Source: Pteria penguin (Eukaryota; Mollusca; Bivalvia; Pterioida; Pteriidae). From it: a stretch of DNA of 64,000 bases. Every line of letters starts with the position of its first letter. Positions within the stretch are counted from its first letter, which is position 1. The notes under the pieces were generated by a model that saw only the letters and a list, made by a program, of their open reading frames with translations, searched no databases and was not told where the DNA came from. Where the stretch lies: contig CM068584.1 in NCBI GenBank assembly GCA_035048485.1, forward strand, positions 57,351,739-57,415,738, written 5' to 3'. The position numbers and the translations under genes are program-made. Below, piece after piece: positions 1 through 9,300 of this stretch.

Positions 1-65
1 CATGCTTCAGCCACTTTGACCAAGTTTACACCAGGCGTCTGGCAGAATCCACGAGAAAAACCAGA

Positions 66-500
66 ATGTCACCAGATGTCCATGCTATCAGAGCTGCAAG
101 CGGCCACTCTATTATATGCCATGACACCCTGCTAACGCCAATAAGAAATCCAATAGAGATACATTATTGCTCCCATGACACCAGAAAAGAATGCGTCCCA
201 GACACAATGGAATACAGAAGTCCAATAGAGATACATTATTGCTCCCATGACACCAGAAAAGAATGCGTCCCAGACATAATGGAATGCAGACTACATAGAA
301 TGGAAAGGCACTATATACATGTTGCCGCGCACCCAGATGACATTAGAAGGCATTCCAGTGTTGCTATACATTTAGATGTGCAGAAATACATCGGATGCAG
401 TCCGGGGACCCTTTTCTGGACAAGAAACAACACCATCTTTACCATAGGAAATAAGCACGGTTTCATCCGTCCATCATTTTTCAAAGTGAAATATCTTTGA
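66..500 (+). other. unrecognised open reading frame, 144 codons
   Basis: An open frame with no domain I recognise. Codons about 29-76 are a 24-residue unit present twice (residue core IEIHYCSHDTRKECVPD), produced by a 72-bp DNA duplication. The protein is rich in His, Cys and Arg and has no obvious signal peptide or membrane span. An opposite-strand frame (311-619) is also open, so the openness may be chance. Most likely a fragment of a repeat or a chance ORF. Confidence 0.2.
150..291. repeat. 72-bp direct tandem duplication, 2 copies
   Basis: The copies start at 150 and 222 and share the core CCAATAGAGATACATTATTG followed by the same downstream sequence. By eye they differ at about two positions. 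The period is a multiple of three, so the frame stays open through both copies. Confidence 0.9.
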
Positions 501-956
501 ACAAATGTGACATCAGAATAACTGGCCCTTTTAAGGGCTATTTCAATTTTAGGAAAAGTAGCAAGAGCTTTAACGCTCAATAGGCTGTAAAGTTTATTAT
601 TCAGTAATAACTTATTCAAGTATATTAATTCCCCAAATTTGTGTTAATTCCCCGGTTTAGTTAAATTGCTGTTTCATTATGAACATCTTATACTCGACAT
701 GTGTTCTTAATTGTATATTAGTGTGATTTAACCATACTGTTTGTTTTTTTTTTTATAAGTGAGTTATACTTTCATGTTTGTGATACCTATACATGTATAG
801 GTAAATGTATGTTATATGTGTGATTTTTCATGACTTGGATTAGTGACTTAGAAGAATAAAGAGCAGAAACTTTAGTAATATTGGGTCTTTATTATTTACA
901 GCCCAAGTCAGAGCAGTATTTGGCAATCAGCCCAAAGCCCAAATCTGTTAATTGGT
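501..956 (+). other. AT-rich stretch ending in a probable LTR/leader of a Gypsy-type element
   Basis: No coding signal. AATAAA at 855-860 is followed by GT-rich and TTTATT-rich sequence, and the decayed gag frame opens from 957. This fits the 3' part of an LTR plus leader, but no partner LTR is visible: the LTR-like sequence at 4032 is unrelated. The LTR assignment is inference. Confidence 0.3.
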
Positions 957-1552
957 GGAGAAGCGAAAGATCCTGAAAGTGTGAATGAGTTATTGGCTAA
1001 GGAGTTTGCCAACCCCACAAAATCAGAGCAACTCCAACAACAGTAACAATTTGAGGTGAAGCTGCAGCAGCAACAACAACATGAGCAGCAGCCTGTAAAC
1101 CTTCAGACCCAGTTGCAGCAACCAGCCAGTCAACCAACCACCAGTGGTATGAATAGTATCAACCAATCAGCAGTTGGCAATAACCAAACAGGCAGCAGCA
1201 CTCAAATTACCGGTAGTGACCAGATACCGGTACCACAAGTTGCTAACGTGACAGCAACAACTAACTTTAGTCCATTACCGACTGCAACGACCAATGCTGT
1301 TGTAGCACCAGAAGTGGCACCATCATCCTTCCAGCACAAGCCACACGTAGAATTAAAACGATTCAATGGAAGGCATTCGGCCGTGACATGGTGGTGTCAG
1401 TTTATGGCATATATAGCTTTACATAGGATGCTAGTCAGGGATGCTATCCAGTCCCTACACTTTTATCTAGAGGGAGCTGCCGAGACCTGGTTCCACACAT
1501 TGGATCCAAAGATCAGAAACTTTAGTAATATTGGATCTTTATTTATTTACAG
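864..1552 (+). repeat. 38-bp direct repeat pair in leader and gag
   Basis: The segment beginning CAGAAACTTTAGTAATATTG lies at 864-901 and again at 1514-1552, ending both times in TTATTTACAG. It differs by one substitution and one inserted base. The first copy lies before the gag frame; the second lies inside gag and replaces the expected continuation of the conserved gag region. This suggests recombination or template switching inside the element. Confidence 0.8.
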
Positions 1553-1568
1553 GTATGTCTGCTTTTAG
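957..1568 (+). pseudogene. gag: Ty3/Gypsy-type gag fragment (decayed)
   Basis: The frame runs from 957, carries an in-frame TAA at 1044-1046, and continues open from 1047 to 1568. After the stop comes a Gln-rich stretch, then a Thr/Asn/Ser-rich linker, then the conserved Gypsy gag region (ELKRFNGR, then AETWFHTLDPK near the end). In Gypsy gag this is the capsid-forming part of the polyprotein. The match breaks off at about 1514, where a copy of the upstream leader repeat replaces the expected sequence. No zinc knuckle follows. The capsid assignment is from family knowledge; loss of function follows from the stop and truncation. Confidence 0.7.
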
Positions 1569-1870
1569 TTATATATGCTATATATGAGTTTATGCTTTTA
1601 GAAAATTATGAAAGGAGTGTCATAAAATTACATATCATGAACCTGTTGTGAAACCATCGGGTCCTTTTTATTTATATGTGCTTATGCAGTTCGCTGTCTA
1701 GATATTCTTCATATGCAAACTTTATTACCTTTTATATTTAAATTTCATAAAGCAGTAAAAACATTGTTCAAAATATTACTTTATGTAGGGCGATTTTATA
1801 AGTATTGTTCCCTTCTCTGTAGATATACCTTTTTAGATTAGTAATTTGATTTATAGTTTAGTTTAAAAAT
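1569..1870. other. AT-rich spacer, no feature seen
   Basis: Between the gag fragment and the pol fragment. No sustained open frame, tandem repeat or recognisable element on either strand. Confidence 0.5.
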
Positions 1871-1875
1871 TCCAG

Positions 1876-2530
1876 AAGAGTTAATCTCAGACAACGGAAC
1901 TCAGCTCCCAGCAACATAGAAGAATTTCGCCGAATAGTAGGCATGATAAACTTCTTAGGCCGATTCATTCCAGATCTGGCGACTATTATCAGTCCCATGA
2001 CTGATTTACTGAAAAATGATGTAACATGGAAGTGGGAGGAGCCTCAGGAGTCAGCTTTCGCGAGAATAAAAGACTTAATCACTAAAGCTCCTACATTGAG
2101 ATTCTATGATCAAACCAAGCCTACCGTCGTAAGTGCGGACGCGAGCAGTTATGGCCTAGGTGCCACACTTCTGCAACTTTCAGAGGGCGAGTTAAAACCT
2201 GTTGCATTTAGCTCAAGAAAACTTACTAGAGCCGAAAGAAATTACGCTCAGATGGAGAAGGAATGTCTCGCATCAATATTTGCGTGTGAAAAATTCTCCA
2301 GATACTTAGTCGGATTAGAATCGTTCAGACTACAAACAGACCATAAACCATTGGTATCGCTATTCAACAACCGAGATTTTGACGATCAGATGCCAGAGAA
2401 TGTTGATGCGTCTCCGAGCATACAACTTGCGCGCCGAGCATGTTCCGGGAAAACTATTAGGCGCTCACTAAAACTAGTACGCGGACGCCGACGCGGACTT
2501 CAGAAAGTCCGACTTGAAAATGAAAAATAG
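1876..2530 (+). pseudogene. pol: Ty3/Gypsy pol fragment: integrase scrap joined to RT thumb and RNase H
   Basis: A short integrase-core scrap ([10 protein letters not shown], around 1876-1905) is followed immediately by the end of Gypsy reverse transcriptase ([12 protein letters not shown]) and the RNase H domain ([15 protein letters not shown], then the [12 protein letters not shown] region). In an intact element integrase lies downstream of RNase H, so this is a rearranged junction. The RNase H frame slips near 2395: the conserved continuation is found in another frame up to a stop near 2470. Domain identity is well supported by motifs; the mechanism of rearrangement is inference. Confidence 0.8.
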
Positions 2531-2742
2531 TGATTTCTTTAAAAGTTCCGAGTATTTCTTTGTGAAACTTTCTACAGACATTGTAATGGACATGTTTATT
2601 CTTATCAATGCCAGATATTCACAACTTAAGTCCTAAATTTATCATTTGAGGCACTGATCTGTTACAAACACACTAAAACTAGTACGCGGACTTCGACGGC
2701 CGACTTGGGATGTCAAGACGAATATTCGTCTAATTTCAATAA
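2531..2742. other. spacer with a recurring CTAAAACTAGTACGCGGAC motif
   Basis: No gene. The motif occurs near 2467, 2672 and 2931 on this strand and as an imperfect complement near 3313-3330. A perfect 14-bp palindrome GACGAATATTCGTC lies at 2717-2730. The motif may mark edges of the inverted-repeat element that follows or of an older insertion. Confidence 0.5.
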
Positions 2743-3537
2743 ATAACAACATAAACTTAATTGATATGAATAGTGTAAGTGTAAAGAAGTGTAAATACTT
2801 CTTATTTATGCTTAAGGACTTCTTTATCGGCGATAAAACAAGGTTTGTTTACCTTGTGTGACAGCGGTCTCGATCATTTGGAAAAGCCGACTTCGGCTTC
2901 AAACGGACGCGTCAGCGGACTCGAGAACTAAAACTAGTACGCGGACTTCTGTGTCTATACAAAGATACTTTCTATTTATTTCCATATCATAACAAGAAAT
3001 TTAAGTATTTTTTGATAATTAATTGCCATATCTAGTTAAATGTTAAAACATATCTTATATTGTGATAGAGGCAGTCCAACACAACAAGTCCGACTTCGCT
3101 TTTCAAACGGAATCGTTAATATTATTTTACATAATAAAATCAAGCTGTAATTAAAATTAATTGAGGCATTATGACCATTTTTAAAACAATGTTACACCTT
3201 AGGCTTTATCTACTCCTTATTCGCAGTTTAAACATACACACTAACTAAAGTAATAATTAAGGTAGGAATTTTCTTCATTTACATCTTAGAAATTCAAAGT
3301 CGAATACAGAAGTCAGCGTACTAGTTTAGGCGATATAGTAAGTCTGTGTAGTTCTCGAGTCCGCCGTACGCGTCCGTTTGAAACCGAAGTCGGCTTTTCC
3401 AAATGATCGAGACCGCTGTCACACAAGGTAAACAAACCTTGTTTTATCGCCGATAAAGAAGTCCTTAAGCATAAATAAGAAGTATTTACACTTCTTTACA
3501 CTTACACTATTCATATCAATTAAGTTTATGTTGTTAT
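2743..3537. mobile_element. 795-bp element with ~186-bp inverted arms (foldback/MITE-like)
   Basis: The left arm 2743-2928 is the reverse complement of the right arm 3351-3537 with only a few differences and one small indel, all near the inner end (by eye about 97-98% identical). The interior, about 422 bp, has no sustained ORF. The right arm ends directly against the Gypsy pol C-terminus at 3538, so the element appears inserted in a Gypsy copy. Long terminal inverted repeats without a transposase fit a non-autonomous foldback or MITE-type DNA transposon. No target-site duplication was established, so an inverted duplication of another origin remains possible. Confidence 0.65.
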
Positions 3538-3696
3538 ATCGAGATTGAGGACGATTTGGACCACGAGACTAAATCGGCCAACCGCACCGTTAGTGAATCA
3601 CCACCCGTGAGTGTGATTTCTCGCTCCGATGTGATCAGAACGCGATGCGGCCGTGAAGTAAAACAGCCGGCAAGATTTAAAGACTTTGACACTTAA
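3538..3696 (+). pseudogene. pol: C-terminal end of Ty3/Gypsy pol
   Basis: The open frame of 52 codons ends at TAA 3694-3696. Its last residues carry the signature at the extreme C-terminus of Gypsy integrases: TRCGREVKQPARFKDF, matching the family pattern RxGRxxxxPxRFxDF. Acidic and Ser-rich sequence precedes it. It is followed at about 325 bp by a polypurine tract and LTR-like sequence, as expected for the 3' end of such an element. The rest of integrase is missing, apparently displaced by the inverted-repeat element. Confidence 0.75.
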
Positions 3697-4019
3697 TTTT
3701 CATATGTATATGTTTGCAGAACCAATATGAACGCTTAAAAATGTTTAAATTTGTTTATTTCACTTGTTGAATAGAAAATTCATACATAAGACATTTATTA
3801 TACTAAAGTTGTATTAAAAACCAAACGTGTGTTTCATACCCTCTGTACAAATTTTGTATCGATTATATAATCACACTGCAATACAAATTTACATGTAAGA
3901 AATATTGCTGTAGAACACATTTTTGAAAGTTCATGTTACTGGATAAATAGATCTCCTAATTTGTAAATTTAAAGACAAAATTTTTGTTCATATCACATCA
4001 CCAATTTATCTATAAAGTT
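3697..4019. other. AT-rich 3' untranslated region of the Gypsy copy
   Basis: Lies between the pol stop and the polypurine tract. No open frame or repeat is recognised. Confidence 0.5.
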
Positions 4020-4250
4020 AAAAGGGGGAGATGTTTCATAAGGTCGTTAGAGTTATCCTTTTTTGCCTAGATTGATTATCTGCGTACATTGTGTATTACG
4101 TCATTATGTTATGTGATCTTGCGCAAAAGACATGCGCTCAGTTGGGTAGTTCAATAAATTGTTTAACCTCGTGGATGCCTCTGTCGTTTCTCAGATTAGG
4201 AACGCAAACAAACACATATCATGTTTACCTGTACATATATAAATATAAAA
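4020..4250 (+). mobile_element. polypurine tract and 3' LTR-like sequence of a Gypsy element
   Basis: The purine run AAAAGGGGGAGA (4020-4031) is immediately followed by TG at 4032, the canonical start of an LTR. About 120 bp later CAATAAA occurs at about 4153, a plausible polyadenylation signal. The right end is uncertain (about 4220-4250). No matching 5' LTR was found in the window. Confidence 0.55.
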
Positions 4251-4262
4251 TAGTACTCGGTT

Positions 4263-4681
4263 TTACATTACCTGAGAAAGCTGGATATTTTGAACATCCC
4301 CAGAATCGAAGTGCTGGTCAGCCCTGTTTAATCCTTTGAAGTTTTCTAAAGTGCTAATTTCTTCATGTGATGCTTCTCCACACATCTGACGACCTCGAAC
4401 TATTATGAAATTATATATAGCTGAAAATGTGGGCTTCGGAAATTCACCAACAGTAACTGCTGTATATTTTGCCTTGTGAAAAGGTGGCAGCTGCAACTCG
4501 GATGCTGTATCGGTGCACGGTGTAAGTGCCTCGGTTACAGTTCTATTTACGACTGGAATTAGAGATTTAATGGGGGTTTGGTGCATAAGAACAAAAGATA
4601 TTAACTCTGCTTTTAGTTTTCGTCGCGTAATTTTCTCAAAACATCAATTTTAAACTTATTCAAACTTTCCCGCGTAGCCAT
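4263..4681 (-). pseudogene. probable first coding exon of an unassigned host gene, frame-broken
   Basis: Reading leftwards, an ATG at 4681-4679 follows a CAAG context and opens a 22-codon frame (MATRESLNKFKIDVLRKL...) that stops at 4613. A second frame is open from about 4650 down to 4272, where the protein text ends ...DVQNIQLSQ against a good donor GTAATG. Segments such as SAIYNFIIVRG and ENFKGLNRADQHFDSGDVQN recall the N-terminal part of SWIM/YqaJ-type proteins that are numerous in molluscs; that match is from memory and weak. The two frames suggest a single-base break. The exon would splice leftwards across the Gypsy wreckage. Confidence 0.35.
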
Positions 4682-4699
4682 CTTGTTGATATAGACGCT

Positions 4700-4732
4700 G
4701 CCGTCCGGAAGCGTTTATGCGCGTGCGCAGAA
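4700..4732 (-). promoter_or_regulatory. TATA-less promoter candidate with ETS and NRF1-like sites
   Basis: Just upstream of the minus-strand ATG at 4681 lie CCGGAAG (ETS core, about 4703-4709) and TGCGCGTGCGCAG (4718-4730, close to the NRF1 consensus YGCGCAYGCGCR). Such pairs are typical of animal housekeeping promoters. The functional claim is inference. Confidence 0.45.
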
Positions 4733-4739
4733 ATTACAG

Positions 4740-5216
4740 TGAAAAAGGCTTATAGCATCGGCCCATCAGGAATGACACGAAAAACATGTTTCCATTTGTT
4801 GTGATCCGAAATCTCAGTGCAAGGTGATTTCATAGATTAGAATCAGCAAAAAAAAAAAAAAAAAAAAAAAAGAACAGGCTTGTTCGTTTTGTTCCCTATT
4901 TCTAATCTATAAAAGCACCTGTAATGTCTTTGGTGAATTTAAACAACATATGTACAGGCTCTCGGCACTAAGTATCTAATACATTACACATCCTGGGAAG
5001 TAAAATACATTTGTAACCATAGAGAATTTCCTATGGGGAATCCAGTAATATAAATATTATTGCCACGTGTTGTAGATATAGTAAATGCATAAATAAAGCT
5101 CCTTCTAATGATATAAACTTTTGATAGTTTTAATTAGAACGCATTATACACTAAGAGTATAGGATTTACAGTATCTATATATCTTTTTCCTTACATCCCA
5201 TTAGTAGCCTCTGACC
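4740..5216. other. non-coding stretch with a 24-base poly-A run
   Basis: A24 lies at 4848-4871. No gene or other repeat recognised. The A run could mark the end of an old retroposed insertion, but no body sequence was recognised. Confidence 0.5.
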
Positions 5217-5486
5217 TCAGCAGTAAGCGACATCTGGATGTATTTGCAATAGCCCAATACAGTAAACACTCATATCACTTCTTGTGCTTGTCCATAAAAT
5301 GTAATACATTTCATCATTAATTTTCTTTCTTGGCTCAATGATGCGATGAAGATCCTGTCTCACTGATTTATTGCCACGTTCAGGGTATATAGAATATACA
5401 GACTTTCCCAGGGCACTCGCAAGAGAGAAAACCTGCCAAATGCCCATGTAGCTTCTATTTTTTTGTGATTTTTAGTAATTCCTGTT
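5217..5486 (-). pseudogene. C-terminal fragment of the minus-strand transposase-like gene, cut off by BEL/Pao
   Basis: The frame reads MGIWQVFSLASALGKSVYS then YPERGNKSVRQDLHRI and YYILWTSTRSDMS, and stops at 5217. This continues the gene at 12754-15512: if the BEL/Pao element and one copy of its 5-bp duplication are removed, the two parts become adjacent on the minus strand. A run of seven T at 5458-5464 puts the joining sequence one base out of frame. The segment resembles the GMWQ...YP...LWTS module found in uncharacterised invertebrate proteins that may be a cysteine-protease-like fold; I do not assign a function. The C-terminus after SDMS looks degenerate. Confidence 0.5.
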
Positions 5487-6022
5487 TGTGCCGGATCAAT
5501 TCCGGATTATGTGTTATCCGTTTTCGTGTTCTTTGTTTATTCGTGTGCAGAACTCCTCATTAAGCGTTAGTTCAACGTTTCGCCATGGAATCCTAAGGCA
5601 GAAGCCTCACGACTATCACGTCGTCAACAGTGTGTAGCTGTTCTTGTCGAGTCTTATGTCCCCATGGTGTAAGTGTACTTTATTTTCTAGTACCGGTGCT
5701 CTTTTAAATCGTGTTTGGCGTGTACATTGTACTTTCGTATTCTACTTTCGTATTGAACATTTATACTGCAATATTTTCATCGTGATTTGAGGTCGAAGAT
5801 TGAACCTTTATATCATTTACATTAGATCTTGTCTATTATTTCATTGAAATCATTGTTAGGTCATACAGTAATGTATTGTTTTATATTGTATTTGCAGTCT
5901 TGTACCCTTTGTTGTCCTGTCAATATTAAAGTGTTGAATCTTGTGATCCGCACTGGCTTTTCATTATGGACCTTGGCAGGCGAGGGTAACCACTGACTCA
6001 TATTATAAGGGCAGGCAGTACA
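5487..6022 (+). repeat. 5' LTR of the BEL/Pao element
   Basis: Starts TGTGCCGGATCAATTCCGG and ends GGCAGTACA. It will hold promoter and polyadenylation signals (ATTAAA near 5928); no clear TATA box could be assigned. The primer-binding site just downstream could not be matched to a tRNA by eye. Confidence 0.93.
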
Positions 6023-6312
6023 GTACAAGAACCTTTGTATCAACACAGGACGTCGACCTTCACATACCTAAGATGTTGATCAACACCAGTCAGAAAAAAG
6101 ACTTTTTGTGAATATTTATAAACATTCATTTATTAATTTTCATATCATTAACTTTTGAACATTGTTTTCTGTGCCTGGATTGACAGTGACTATCCATTAG
6201 ACATTTGTTTACATTTTTACACTTGTCAGATCTTATGTATTAGTAGTATGTATGTACCTATAGGTTCTCTGTCATGTTCAAACATTAATTGTGTAATAGA
6301 TCGTGGTTAACA

Positions 6313-9300
6313 ATGTCAGAATCGAAAGAAGAGCAAGTTTTAAGGTCTTCTGAAAGACAACGAAGTCTTACGGAGAAGGGAACAGAAATGGTCGAAACAA
6401 ATCTGAAAACATTGAATCGGTCGGTCGACAAAATTTGGTGTGAAATCGAAAACTCTATTATTTGAATTTGATGGTAAAGTTTCAGAGCTCTCTCCTAGCG
6501 ATTTGAAATATTATCATGAGACAGTTACTCTTTTACATTGTAAATTTATTTCCGGTTTCGATACCGTTGTGGATTTTCTCGAGAGAACTCATACACAAGA
6601 AAGCATTGATGCTAAAGACAAGCTGTTAAGAACTTACAAAATTCGTACCGATGTTGTGGAACGGTTTTTAGGTACTCTGAAGGACAAACTGTTAGAAGCT
6701 GCGGAAGTTATTTCGATGAAGCTGGGGTCAGATTACAAGAGTAAATCAAGGTCATCACGGTCTTCAAGGTCGAGTGCTTCAACAATATTATTGCAGAAGC
6801 AGATAAAAGCAGAAGGTCAGAAGGCACGCTTGAAATATCTACGTCAAGAAGTGACTTTAGCAAAGCAAAAGGCTTTAATTGATGCTGACATGAGACTATT
6901 AGAGCAACAACGGGAAACTGCAGTGGCAGAAGCCGAAGTCGAGGCTATTATAAAACATGATGAACATCTAGAGATGCGAGTAAAAGACGAGTTGCCACCT
7001 TCTATGCCCAAGGAGGAAATGATGTCAAGGTATATGGCGTCCATTGCAAGACAGTCGAAATCTCTCTCGGCAGAAAACATTTATGCGGACTTAACCCAAC
7101 CTAAACCGCATCCACCGTTACTTCCTGAACCAGTTAACAATGTCGACTTGTCGAGATCCGTCGTAAGTGATTTAACTTCGTTTCTCTTGAAGAAGGATCT
7201 TCTCACATCTAGGTTTATATCATTCAATGATCAGCCAGAGGCTTTTGCAGCGTGGAAGACTAGTTTTCAGTCGATAATTACTGAACTTCACACTACTGCT
7301 AGGGAGGAATTGGACTTATTGATTAAATGGCTTGGACCTGAATCGAAGAAATTTGCAAATAGCATGAAGACTGCCAATCCACAGAATCCTCATAAGGCCG
7401 TTCATCTAATATGGCAACGTCTTCGGGAGCGATGTGGAAGCCCAGAGCTCGTAGAAGCAGCTTTGAAATCGAAATTAGATAAGTTTCCGTCTTTGACCAA
7501 TAGTGACAGCAAGAAACTGTATGATCTTGCCGATATTTTGTCTGAGATTGTCTCAGCTAAAGATGATCCAGCATACAGTACTCTTTTATCATACTTTGAT
7601 TCTTCCACCGGCATTCTTCCGATTGTAAAGAAGCTCCCTTATAATATCCAAGAAAAATGGATATCGCGTGCATCTACTTACAAGCGAAATAATGGGAGCC
7701 CTTATCCACCTTTTAACTTCTTTGTTGACTTTATTGTTGAAATGAGCCAGATACGGAATGATCCAGGTTTGCGTATTCTGGACCGAAAGAAGGAGTCTCA
7801 GCCTGAACGTCCCAACAATGCTAATCGAGTGTACAATAAAAAGACTGAAGTGGACGACAAGAAAAGAATGGGTGAGCGAATCGATCCCCGCAAAAAATGC
7901 TCACTTCATAATGACTTTCATGCTCTCAACAAGTGCAGGACCTTCCGTAACAAAACACTTAAGGAACGGAAAGATATGCTAGTGCAGAACGGGATTTGTT
8001 TCAAGTGTTGCAACTCGACAGAACATGTAGCTAGGAACTGCACCGAGGATGTGATTTGTTCTGTGTGCTCAAGCAAATCTCATCCGTCCGCACTGCACAT
8101 TGACGCTCCAGCTGAAAGTAGCAGTTCCCAAGGCGGGGAGGGGATTCGTAAAGTTATCTCGGAGAAGAAAACTGTTTTAGACAGTAAATGTTCTCAGATA
8201 TGTCATTGTATACCCGGAGGAAAGTCGTGTTCAAAAACATTGTTGGTTGATGTTTTTACCCAAGGAAACCCAGAGAAGACTCTCAGACTATATGCCGTTA
8301 TAGACGATCAAAGTAATCAGTCTCTTGCCAAGAGTCATCTATTTGATACACTAGGAATTCAGTCGGACCCAGAAGGATTCGAACTTAGGACGTGTTCTGG
8401 CGTACACTACGCGTTCGGTAGATTAGCAAGGAACTTAGTCGTTTCTTCGCTGGATGGAAATATGACTTACAAATTGCCACCCGTTATTGAATGTGATAAT
8501 ATTCCCGATAATGTAGAGGAGATTCCGACTCCGGAAATAGCTCAACAGTATACCCATTTATCCGATATCGTAGATTGCATCCCACCTATTGATTCGCAAG
8601 CGAAGATATTGCTTTTGATTGGACGCGACCTAATAGACGCTCATTACGTATTAGACCAGAGAATCGGTGAAACCGCGCCGTATGCTCAGAGACTAAGTCT
8701 AGGATGGACGATTATAGGTGAAACTTGTCTCAACAAAGCTCACCTTCCTACACGCGTGACCACAAACAAGATCCACATTCGAGGCAATGGTAGGCCATCG
8801 ATTTTGCCACCATGCGAGCATGACATTACCGTCAAGCATACTGGAGCTCAAATCATTGACCAGGATATTCAGTCTCCTGTGTTCGAGCGAACCGTTGATG
8901 ACGACAAGCTAGGATTGTCAAGGGACGACAGAACGTTCCTCGGTATTATGGAGAACACTTTCCATCGTAACCAAAGTGGGAAATGGACCGCCCCACTTCC
9001 GTTTAAGCCTGACCGACCCAGGCTTCCTAACAATCATTCCCAAGCTTTTAAGCGAGCTAGGAATCTAGACTCCAGTCTTAAGAGGAATCCTACGAAAATG
9101 GAGCACGCTTTATCCTTTATGCAAAGGATCTTCGAAAATGGTCATGCAGTACCAGCACCGACTTTGCAACCCAATGAGGAATGCTGGTACCTACCGATAT
9201 TCGCTGTGTATCACCCCCGTAAACCGAACAAAGTCAGGATGGTTTTCGATTCTTCTGCATCATACGAGGGGATCTCTTTAAACTCCGTGTTACTTGCCGG

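Noticed and set aside
4020..4250. 3' LTR paired with the leader at 501-956 as one element
   Set aside because: The two sequences are not similar; they must come from different Gypsy copies or families.
5217..5447. OTU-type deubiquitinase assignment for the GMWQ...LWTS module
   Set aside because: I could not identify the catalytic Asp-Cys-His set of OTU enzymes, and the C-terminus is degenerate; left unassigned.
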